From: an uncultured Prevotellaceae bacterium
GTDB lineage: Bacteria > Bacteroidota > Bacteroidia > Bacteroidales > Bacteroidaceae
Assembly (NCBI GenBank): GCA_900315565.1
Contig: OMZS01000007.1
Location: forward strand, 1 to 64,000
DNA length: 64,000 nt
Direction: 5' to 3'
The notes below the pieces were generated by a model. The model was not told where the DNA came from. It did no database searches and worked only from the letters and a program-made list of their open reading frames with translations. Position numbers and translations under genes: made by a program. Shown one piece after another: positions 8,848-16,102 of this stretch. How positions within the stretch are numbered: position 1 is the first letter of the stretch; the number at the start of each line of letters is the position of its first letter.

Positions 8848-9063
8848 ATGAAAACATTGCTATTATTATCATTTATGTTCTTTGCCTCTGTGCAAAGTAC
8901 AAACGAGGCCCAAGTGTATATCTGCACAGGCCCACAATCTGCATGCTACCATTGTGAAAAGGATTGCAGAGGCCTAAAGAGATGTTCCGGAGAAATTAAA
9001 CAGATTTCGCTCGCAAAGGCCAAGGAAATGGGCCGTAGGCCTTGCGGCTTCTGCTACAGGTAA
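8848..9063 (+). CDS. Small secreted cysteine-rich protein with Ada-like metal-binding motif
   Basis: A 71-residue protein with a signal peptide (about 1-20). The mature part has the pattern YH..., C(R)GL, C, ISLAKAKEMGRRPCGFC, which resembles the short zinc-binding motif at the ends of many secreted or phage-type proteins. Paired cysteines (CYHCEKDC, CGFC) suggest metal binding or disulfides. It stands alone, 136 bp after hsdR with no clear promoter, and may be co-transcribed with it. Function unknown. Confidence 0.7.
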   Translation: MKTLLLLSFMFFASVQSTNEAQVYICTGPQSACYHCEKDCRGLKRCSGEIKQISLAKAKEMGRRPCGFCYR

Positions 9064-9126
9064 TAAATACTCCCTACGAGTTAGAGGGCGGCTATTCTTT
9101 GCCAATAGCAGGCTATTGTTACGGAG

Positions 9127-9159
9127 AAGTACACAAGTACACAAGTACACAAGTACACA
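9127..9159. repeat. 8-bp tandem repeat (ACACAAGT), about four copies
   Basis: Three full and one partial copy of ACACAAGT lie between the small secreted protein gene and the terminator hairpin. No gene is disrupted. Confidence 0.85.
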
Positions 9160-9210
9160 TTTTAGCCCCTGAATTAACGCAATTTTAACATTTCTACGTA
9201 AATAACAAAA

Positions 9211-9234
9211 GGGTGTGCCTATTTTGACACACCC
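9211..9234. terminator. Bidirectional terminator hairpin between convergent genes
   Basis: GGGTGTG (9211-9217) pairs with CACACCC (9228-9234) around a 10-nt loop. Ts follow on the plus side (TCGTTTTGTTT) and As precede, so it could serve both the plus gene ending at 9063 and the minus gene ending at 9319. Confidence 0.6.
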
Positions 9235-9254
9235 TCGTTTTGTTTGTATCTTTG
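9223..9254 (+). promoter_or_regulatory. Promoter-like sequence reading antisense into the esterase gene
   Basis: TTTG (9223-9226) and TATCTTTG (9247-9254) are 20 bp apart, a full consensus match. No normal gene lies downstream on this strand; transcription would run into the 3' end of the minus-strand esterase. It overlaps the terminator hairpin loop. See findings. Confidence 0.5.
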
Positions 9255-9318
9255 CATCATTGTGTCAAACAACAATGATGTTTTTGGCTCTGCTCTCGCT
9301 TTTATGGTAAAAATCAGA

Positions 9319-10773
9319 TTACCAGTTGTCGGTGCGGAAGGGGAACAGGGGCAGGTTGGCGGCGTTGATGACATTGCCGAGTTGGAAATTGCGGAAGCAA
9401 TAGCGCACGGCCACGGGCTTCTTTACTTCGGGGCTGCTGATGATGATGGCCTCGTCCCAATAACCGCCGCCGGGGCGCCAGAAGTGCTGGGCCTTGGCGG
9501 GATGGAACACGCGGTCGTCGCCAGCTACCTCGAAACCACGAATCATTTCGTAGGGCGCGTCGGCGTGGTAGTTGTCCTGCAGGTGAATGAGCACGGTGTC
9601 GTTTTGGATGGTCATGTCCTTGAACGACGAGCTCTTGTAGAGCACCTGCTCGAAACCGTAGTCGCGGTTCAGCGCGGTATAGGCTAAGCGCTCTCCTACC
9701 TGCCGTTTCTGCGTGGGGTGAATCTGGGTGGTCTCATAAGGATAGACCAGGTCGTTGGTGCATACCAGCGAGCTGTTGGGAATGATGGTCTGTGCGCGGA
9801 ACTGCTGTTCGCGAAGGAGGGCGCCGTTAATGTCATCCACATTGTCGTAGTGGTAGGGGGCTATCTCGACGAAATAGAACGGGATGTCGCCCAGGCCGAA
9901 CTGGCTGCGCCACTGGCTGACGAGCAGTTTGAGCCGCTCGGAGTACTGGTTGCCGGGGTCGCCCACGTTGGAGCAGCCCTGATAGAACAGTATGCCCTTG
10001 ACGGTGTAGTTGAGAATGGGGTTGAAGGTGCCGTTGCCCCACACCATGGCGCGGTGGTAGTCCCAGTCGCGCTTAAAGGCTACGATGCCGGCCGAGTCGG
10101 TGGGCTCGTTGGTGTATTTCTCCAGGTTCTCCTTGGTGAGCCAGCTTTCTACACGCGAGCCGCCTTTGTTGGCCTCGATGAGGCCGATGGGAATGTTGAG
10201 TGCCTCGTTCATGACGCGGGCAAAGAAATAGCCTGTGGCCGAGAACTCGCTGACGGTGGCCGGCGAGCATTGCCGCCACTCGCACTGGGCATCCTCCTGT
10301 GGGGTCATGCGCATGATGCTGGGAATCTTTACGCTACGCACGCCAGGGTGCTTGGCAGCATCGATGACCACCTGGTTGTAGTCTTCGACGGGGCATCCCC
10401 AGAAGCCTTTTACGGGCATCTCCATGTTGGACTGGCCGGCGCACACCCACACCTCGCCGGCGAGCACGTTGCTGACGACGACAGCGCCGTCGCCGTCGTC
10501 AAAGGTCAGCGTGAGGGGTTCGTAGCTGGCAGGGGGCGTCTGCACCTTGACCAGGAAGCGGCCGTTTTTATCGGCTTTGGCCGTGGTGACGGCGTTGTTC
10601 CACGAGGTGGTGACGCTGACGGTTTTTCCCTTGGCAGCCCATCCCCAGAGGCGGGCTTCGGTGTTTTGTTGCAGAATCATGTTGTCGCTAATGAGGTGGG
10701 GGAGCCTCACCTTGGCCTGCGTGCCCATGACGATGGCCGCCAGGGCAACCGAAAGGATTGTTCTTGCTTTCAT
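9319..10773 (-). CDS. Sialate O-acetylesterase-type SGNH hydrolase, secreted
   Basis: A 484-residue protein with a signal peptide (MKARTILSVALAAIVMGTQA). It carries the SGNH nucleophile block AGQSNMEMP near residues 111-119, an Asn in GCSNVGDPG and late His residues, as in sialate O-acetylesterases that remove acetyl groups from host sialic acids or from plant glycans. It faces the acetyl-esterase gene at 10910 across 136 bp, so the two may form a deacetylation pair. The start at 10773 places the signal peptide at the N-terminus; longer frames upstream add only unsupported sequence. Confidence 0.88.
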   Translation of the reverse strand: MKARTILSVALAAIVMGTQAKVRLPHLISDNMILQQNTEARLWGWAAKGKTVSVTTSWNNAVTTAKADKNGRFLVKVQTPPASYEPLTLTFDDGDGAVVVSNVLAGEVWVCAGQSNMEMPVKGFWGCPVEDYNQVVIDAAKHPGVRSVKIPSIMRMTPQEDAQCEWRQCSPATVSEFSATGYFFARVMNEALNIPIGLIEANKGGSRVESWLTKENLEKYTNEPTDSAGIVAFKRDWDYHRAMVWGNGTFNPILNYTVKGILFYQGCSNVGDPGNQYSERLKLLVSQWRSQFGLGDIPFYFVEIAPYHYDNVDDINGALLREQQFRAQTIIPNSSLVCTNDLVYPYETTQIHPTQKRQVGERLAYTALNRDYGFEQVLYKSSSFKDMTIQNDTVLIHLQDNYHADAPYEMIRGFEVAGDDRVFHPAKAQHFWRPGGGYWDEAIIISSPEVKKPVAVRYCFRNFQLGNVINAANLPLFPFRTDNW

Positions 10774-10909
10774 ATTGGATATGTTTTTTAGGTTATAGTC
10801 GCAATAATGCGCAAAATTACTAAAAATATGCTGACAGAAACCGAAAAAGCGAAAAAAAATGACTAACTTCGCGCCAAAAATCAAAAATTGCACAAATTGA
10901 ACTAGGATT

Positions 10910-11725
10910 ATGAAGAAATTTTTCATCATGGCATTGTTAGCTATCTCTGCTGCCGCGCAGGCACAGCAAGTGTTCGACGTGAATCTATGGCCCGGCAAGG
11001 CTCCTCATAACACGGGCGACCCCAACGACACCGCCAAGGTGCGCATTTTTCTGCCCGAAAAGAGCGAGGCCACAGGCCGCGCCGTGGTCATCTGCCCGGG
11101 CGGCGGCTATTCGCATCTGGCCATGGAGCACGAGGGCTACCAGTGGGGAGCTTTCTTCAACAACATGGGTATTGCGGCCATCGTACTGAAATATCGCATG
11201 CCCCACCAGCGCTACGAGGCTCCCATATCGGATGCCGAGGAGGCCATACGACTGGTGCGCCGCAACGCACAGGGATGGAACATCGACCCCAACGACGTGG
11301 GCATCATGGGCTTTTCGGCTGGTGGGCATCTGGCTTCGACCATCGCCACCCACTCGGTGAAGGATGCCAAGCCTAATTTCCAGATTTTGTTCTACCCTGT
11401 CATCACCATGGACCCTGCCTTCACGCATAAGGGCTCGCACGACAACTTCCTGGGTGCCAGCGCAAGGAAGAAAAAAGAACAGGAATACAGCAACGACGCA
11501 CAGGTGACGCGTGCCACGCCGCGAGCCTTCATCGCCCTGAGCGACGACGACGAGGTGGTGGTGCCGGCCAACGGATTCAACTACTATCTGGAGTGCTACC
11601 GCCACGACGTGCCTGCCTCGCTGCACATCTATCCCAGCGGCGGCCACGGATGGGGCATCCGCGACAGTTTCAAATATCATCTGGAAATGGAATTGGAGCT
11701 GCGCGCCTGGCTGCGCAGCTTCTGA
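10910..11725 (+). CDS. Secreted alpha/beta hydrolase, acetyl-xylan-esterase-like
   Basis: A 271-residue protein with a signal peptide (about 1-19). The alpha/beta hydrolase fold shows the oxyanion loop CPGGGYSHLA (about 63-72), nucleophile elbow GFSAGG (about 133-138), acidic residue in SDDDEVVVP (about 210) and catalytic His in GGHGWG (about 245). Family members deacetylate xylan or other acetylated sugars in the periplasm. It diverges from the sialate esterase gene, sharing a 136-bp intergenic region. TAACTTCG near 10863 is a poor match to the -7 element. Confidence 0.88.
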   Translation: MKKFFIMALLAISAAAQAQQVFDVNLWPGKAPHNTGDPNDTAKVRIFLPEKSEATGRAVVICPGGGYSHLAMEHEGYQWGAFFNNMGIAAIVLKYRMPHQRYEAPISDAEEAIRLVRRNAQGWNIDPNDVGIMGFSAGGHLASTIATHSVKDAKPNFQILFYPVITMDPAFTHKGSHDNFLGASARKKKEQEYSNDAQVTRATPRAFIALSDDDEVVVPANGFNYYLECYRHDVPASLHIYPSGGHGWGIRDSFKYHLEMELELRAWLRSF

Positions 11726-11746
11726 ATGATAAAGGAGAGAGAAAAA

Positions 11747-11785
11747 AGGAGAGAGAACACATTTTGCTTATGTGTTCTCTCTCCT
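11747..11785. terminator. Strong bidirectional terminator
   Basis: A perfect 15-bp stem (AGGAGAGAGAACACA with TGTGTTCTCTCTCCT) and a 9-nt loop, with A-rich sequence before and T-rich after. It lies between the plus hydrolase gene and the minus gene ending at 11834, so it can serve both. Confidence 0.9.
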
Positions 11786-11833
11786 TTTTCCTTTTCCTCT
11801 CCTCTATTCCCCTTTTTTTCTCCTCTTATTGCA

Positions 11834-14566
11834 TTACTTGCGGATGACCTTTCGCACGGTGCCGTCGCTCATGCGGATGATGTTCACGCCGCGCTTCAGC
11901 TCTGTCTGCTCTGCGCCGTTCATGTCGTAGATGTGCTTCACCTCGGCATTGCCGTCAGCAGCGTCGGCTTCCATGTTCTCGATGCCAAGCAGCTCATACG
12001 GGCCGAAGAGGATGTTCTTGGCGTTTTCGCCCTTGCTGTCAACAAGATAATGTTTGCTGGTGTTGTATTTTCCTCCGGCAGGCTCTATCAGATAGGTGTC
12101 GGAGAGGTAAAGTTTGCCGAATCCATACAGATTGTTGCCAATGCGTACGGTAGCGTTGTCGATGGTGATGCTTGCATTATAATCGCTCTGATGCGACATC
12201 ACGCTGCCGCCTGCGGTTACTTTTGTGCTCCAGATGGTGAGGTTGCCACTGTGCTGGTTGATGCAGCCGTCAGCTCCCTTGAGCTCGAGCAAGCCGCTGC
12301 CAGAACCCATAATCTTTGTGGTTTTGCTGAAAGTGACATTGTATTTTTTGCTGTTGTTCTGGGTGAACACATTTGTACCCGACAGGAAGACAACCAAGTC
12401 TTCGACACTGGAGTTATAAAGTGGTGAGAGATTCACATCGCTGGGTATGGTTATGGTGGCATTACTCAAATTAAGATGTTTTGTCAGCGGAGCGTATTCA
12501 ATGGATGTCGTGCCGCTGCTGATGTACTTGCTGCCAATGCCCTTGGCGTTGCAGTCGGTAATCTCCTGATCGCAGACATAGATGCCATATTTCTCTGTAA
12601 TGTTCTTGAAGGCTACCTTCTTGGCTCCCGATCCGCCGTTGGTCTCAAAGCGCTGGTCGTCTGTATCATAATAGCATCCGGGGGCAAGAACTGAATAATA
12701 ATCCATGTCAGTGAGCGTGGGCGCAACGCGCAGACCGCTGACGGCACTTGTGGTGCCCTCGAAAACATACTGCGAGCGGCTGCCCTGCTTCTGCAGCACC
12801 AGCTTGTTGGTTGAGCTGCTGTTGCCGTTGGAATTGTAGCCGTATTTGCCCTTGCAATATACTGAGCCGTATACAGAAAGGGTAACAGTACTTGTAGGCC
12901 CGCCTAAGATGGCGCCCCAGGAGCCGCCGGTGTTGTCGCAGACTAGGTCGCCCGTGCCGGTGATTTTCAGGTTGCCGTCAGTGTAGATGGAACTGTGGCC
13001 TCCCTTGATGCTGACGTCACTGTTGACATTTATGGTGACGTTGCTGCCTGTAATCGCGCCTATGCGGATGGCTGCCTGGCTGGTGACTTTGGTGTTGTTC
13101 AGCGACACTAACTGCGACAGATAGAGCGTCTTTGAGGAATTGGCCCACTCGATGGTTCCGTTATCCACGCCCTCGCAGGCAAATGTCTTGCAGTTGACGT
13201 TGTTCAGCTGGTTGCCGAAGATGTAGCAGTCATATTTCTCTGTGGGCTGGTCGGCTTTCACCTGCTGTGCCAATGAGGCTCCGATGTTGGTGAAACCATT
13301 CTTCGACGTGTTGAAATAGGTTGCGTTTGACGTTGAGGTGTTGTTCATCGTGCAGCTTTTGAAATAGCGAATGGCGCTACCGCTCTGGGAAAGGAGGTTC
13401 AGCGTGGCGCCTGGGTTGCTACCGCTCGTCGTGCCAATGGTCAGTTCTGTCGAGTTGTTACCTTCAATGCAGTTTCCTTTTGAGGTGATAGACAGGCTCA
13501 CCGTGCCGATGTTGAGTTTTGCACCGCCGCAGTTGATGGCTGTGTAAGAGCTGCTGTTTAAGAGCGTGAGTTTTGACGAGAGGCGGCTTTGTCCGTCAAT
13601 CACCAGACTGTTATTACGGCTCCAAATGCAGTATGCATTATTGCTGACCGATATGCTGTTTGAGCCGCTAAGCCAGATGTTGAGCGGGTCTGAAGAACCA
13701 GAATAGCCGTAGAAAGCGATGGGATAATTGCCGTCCTTGTCTATCAAGCTGACACCGTCTAACTGAAGCTCTTTAGACGAGGCAACCCATTTGATGGTGC
13801 CAGCACTGATGCCCGTAGAAACATTACTCTTGCTGAGGGTATAATCAGACTTTGGATTTATGATGTAGCGGCCGATGGTGAGACGACCTACCATCCAAAT
13901 GTCTTTAGTGTTTTTGCCACTGCTGTCAACAATCCTATTATTAGACGAGTCGAATTTGTTGCCGTTCCAGTCGATGGAAACACCCCAAGTGTTAATTTCT
14001 TTCCAACTGCTGACGGCAGACCCGGTTGCGCTGGAGTTTGTGAGTTGCGCATGAACAGAGCAACGTTTCAGGTTCAGTGTCTCATTGGCTGACCCGCCCG
14101 TGCCGGTAAGTGCAAAGTAACCGCCATACACATAGAGCCAGATGTTCTCAATGGTAAGTATGTTGCCGTTCCTCATCCAGATGCCGCACTTGCCGGTAAT
14201 GTCCGCGCTTCCATTGCTCCCATAAACCGTCAATTTCGGAAAATCATCGCCCAAAATGGTGGTGCTTTTTTCGAGACAAAAGCCGTGACCGTTGGTTGAT
14301 TTGATGTTGCAGGTGCCAATCACCTTGATGGTGAGCCCGTCGATGCCAGTGTTCCAGATGCCGTCGTTATTTTCTTTATCTGTAGAGATGCTGGCGTTGT
14401 TCAGCGTCAGAATCTTGTTCGTGGCATCGTAGCTGACGCCGGTCATCACCTTACTGGCATTTTTCGATGTTACTCTTGTTCCGGCCACGTAGAGGTCGTA
14501 GTCGGTGGCCAATGCTGTACTCACAGTTGCCATGAGCAGCAGGAGTGTAGTAAATACTTTTTTCAT
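11834..14566 (-). CDS. Secreted protein of four ~210-residue repeats with C-terminal sorting-type tail
   Basis: A 910-residue protein with a signal peptide (about 1-20). Four modules begin at about residues 22, 231, 445 and 659 with related openings (DYDLYVAGTRVTSKNASKV, RYIINPKSDYTLSKSNVS, KYDCYIFGNQLNNVNCKTF, KYGIYVCDQEITDCNAKGI). Each continues through an IEW/IKW...K.L.L step and many short beta-strand-like turns, suggesting a beta-solenoid. Modules 1 and 4 close in a similar way (VDSSGKNTKDIWM, VDSKGENAKNILF). The C-terminus (HIYDMNGAEQ...RGVNIIRMSDG) resembles tails of Prevotella exported proteins. Ligand unknown; adhesion or glycan binding is a guess. Confidence 0.8.
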   Translation of the reverse strand: MKKVFTTLLLLMATVSTALATDYDLYVAGTRVTSKNASKVMTGVSYDATNKILTLNNASISTDKENNDGIWNTGIDGLTIKVIGTCNIKSTNGHGFCLEKSTTILGDDFPKLTVYGSNGSADITGKCGIWMRNGNILTIENIWLYVYGGYFALTGTGGSANETLNLKRCSVHAQLTNSSATGSAVSSWKEINTWGVSIDWNGNKFDSSNNRIVDSSGKNTKDIWMVGRLTIGRYIINPKSDYTLSKSNVSTGISAGTIKWVASSKELQLDGVSLIDKDGNYPIAFYGYSGSSDPLNIWLSGSNSISVSNNAYCIWSRNNSLVIDGQSRLSSKLTLLNSSSYTAINCGGAKLNIGTVSLSITSKGNCIEGNNSTELTIGTTSGSNPGATLNLLSQSGSAIRYFKSCTMNNTSTSNATYFNTSKNGFTNIGASLAQQVKADQPTEKYDCYIFGNQLNNVNCKTFACEGVDNGTIEWANSSKTLYLSQLVSLNNTKVTSQAAIRIGAITGSNVTINVNSDVSIKGGHSSIYTDGNLKITGTGDLVCDNTGGSWGAILGGPTSTVTLSVYGSVYCKGKYGYNSNGNSSSTNKLVLQKQGSRSQYVFEGTTSAVSGLRVAPTLTDMDYYSVLAPGCYYDTDDQRFETNGGSGAKKVAFKNITEKYGIYVCDQEITDCNAKGIGSKYISSGTTSIEYAPLTKHLNLSNATITIPSDVNLSPLYNSSVEDLVVFLSGTNVFTQNNSKKYNVTFSKTTKIMGSGSGLLELKGADGCINQHSGNLTIWSTKVTAGGSVMSHQSDYNASITIDNATVRIGNNLYGFGKLYLSDTYLIEPAGGKYNTSKHYLVDSKGENAKNILFGPYELLGIENMEADAADGNAEVKHIYDMNGAEQTELKRGVNIIRMSDGTVRKVIRK

Positions 14567-14996
14567 AATGTTTGGTTTTTTAAAAGGTTATCAATTTAAA
14601 GTTCAGGGCATGCAGTTAGCGTTGTCTTTCCCCACCTAAACTCCTTCTCTTCCTTTTGACATTGCAAAGATACGAAACAAAATCAGCAAATCAGTATTCA
14701 ATTCTGACCAAAAAGTATTCAATTTTAATCAAAATGCACAGTCTCCGCCATTCCTGCGCCCTAAGCAAACCCTTGCAAAGTGCCGAAAAATGCCGATGAA
14801 ATGGACGAAAATTGAGGATTTGCAGTACTCAACCCATAAAACAAAATGCAGGTGCAAAGAAATAGAAACGCAACCCGCCTCTTTGTTTTCTCAACGCAGC
14901 GGACCGCCGCAACAAAGCATTGCTTTATACTCAAATTATCCAGAAAATCTGCGTGTAAAGTTTTGGTATGCGACTGGCGTTTGAAATGCCGGGGTT
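14567..14996. other. 430-bp intergenic region, promoter side of the repeat-protein gene
   Basis: CAAAGATA at 14665-14672 is the reverse complement of the -7 element TATCTTTG and could start the minus gene at 14566; the expected -33 TTTG is not at the right distance (nearest CAAA gives only 14 bp). The rest is plain AT-rich sequence with no gene I can support. Confidence 0.45.
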
Positions 14997-15965
14997 TTAG
15001 TCTGGGGTATTGACGGGGTCAACGGGCTGTTGGGCGGCATCGACATGAGGAACGCAGTTGCGGATGGTGACGGGAATGGTTTCTGCGTGGGCTGTGGTTG
15101 GTGTGATAGTGAGGCGCACCATGCAGGCGCGGGTGTTGATGGGGTGCTGCTGGTCGAAAATGAAGTTTCCGATGCTGTAGTAGATGGGATGGCCCTCGAA
15201 ATGCTCAATGGTCTGCAGGGTGTGGGGGTGGTGGCCGATGATGATGTCAGCCCCGGCGCGAATAAAGCGGTGGGCCTGCATGCGCTGAACGGGCAGCGGC
15301 TTGAGCGTGTGTTCCACTCCCCAGTGCAGGCAAAGAATGATGTAGGCATTGGGATGGTCGTGGCGCAGACGACTGATGCTGCGGGCCAGCGATTCGGCCG
15401 AGAACATGCTGGGCGACGGCTGCTGTGGCAGATATGTGTAATTCTCTAAAGGCATTTGCAGCGAAGTGAGCACAAAGACGGGTCGGCCCGCCTCGCCCAA
15501 CAAACAAGGCTGCTGCGCTGCGGCCATGGTGGTGTCGGCCCCAAGGGGCACCATGCCGCGCTGCAGAATGTTTCGGCGGGTGTCCATCAGTCCTTCGCGG
15601 TTTTGGTCAACGCTGTGGTTGTTGGCAAGGTTCAGGTGGGTTACACCGTGGGCATGCAGCGCATCGAGGCATTCGGGGTCGGCCCGAAACATGAACCGTT
15701 TGAAAACGGGGTTTCCGCATCGCGTAGCAGGACATTCCAGATTGCCCACCACCAGCTGACTGCTACGGAACACCGAATCGACCGAGGGCGAGAACAAATG
15801 GTCGTAGCCATGCAGCTCGATGACGCGGCGCACACCGCGGTCGAACAGCATGTCGCCCGCAAAGGTGACGGTGAGCGTGTCGGCGGCGCTTGGCTGCGAC
15901 TGCAAATGGCAGACAGCTGCCAACAGCGCTAACGGCAACAAGAGGAAACGCTTTGAACGGTTCAA
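14997..15965 (-). CDS. CapA-family metallophosphatase-like protein, exported
   Basis: A 322-residue protein with a signal peptide (about 1-28). Motifs of the CapA/PgsA calcineurin-like fold are clear: VTFAGDMLFDRG, VVGNLECP, NLANNHSVDQ, CLHWGVEH and IIIGHHPHTLQ. Relatives support capsule or poly-gamma-glutamate formation; here there is no capsule operon, so the substrate is open. The start is TTG at 15965, since no ATG or GTG precedes the signal peptide in this frame and the next stop upstream is only five codons away. A stop-proof longer start does not exist. Confidence 0.88.
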   Translation of the reverse strand: MNRSKRFLLLPLALLAAVCHLQSQPSAADTLTVTFAGDMLFDRGVRRVIELHGYDHLFSPSVDSVFRSSQLVVGNLECPATRCGNPVFKRFMFRADPECLDALHAHGVTHLNLANNHSVDQNREGLMDTRRNILQRGMVPLGADTTMAAAQQPCLLGEAGRPVFVLTSLQMPLENYTYLPQQPSPSMFSAESLARSISRLRHDHPNAYIILCLHWGVEHTLKPLPVQRMQAHRFIRAGADIIIGHHPHTLQTIEHFEGHPIYYSIGNFIFDQQHPINTRACMVRLTITPTTAHAETIPVTIRNCVPHVDAAQQPVDPVNTPD

Positions 15966-16005
15966 TGTTCCAGCAATCTATTTTTGTATTTAATGGTTTA
16001 GAAAA

Positions 16006-16090
16006 GAAAAGGGAATCATTGGAAGAATGATACTAAGAATTGATTTTTCAATTTTTATCATGGTGTCATTTTCCAATGATTCTCTTTTTC
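16006..16090 (-). terminator. Long hairpin downstream of the DUF3160 operon
   Basis: GAATCATTGGAA (16013-16024) pairs with TTCCAATGATTC (16071-16082), and the stem continues inward (AATGATAC with GTGTCATT, one T-G pair) to an inner AATTGA/TCAATT hairpin. A-rich sequence to the left reads as a T-tract on the minus strand, fitting termination of the operon that ends at 16103. Confidence 0.7.
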
Positions 16091-16102
16091 TTTATATCCT
16101 TA

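Noticed and set aside
14790..14984. 64-codon frame in the gap before the repeat-protein gene
   Set aside because: No ribosome-binding site, no domain and odd composition; likely chance.
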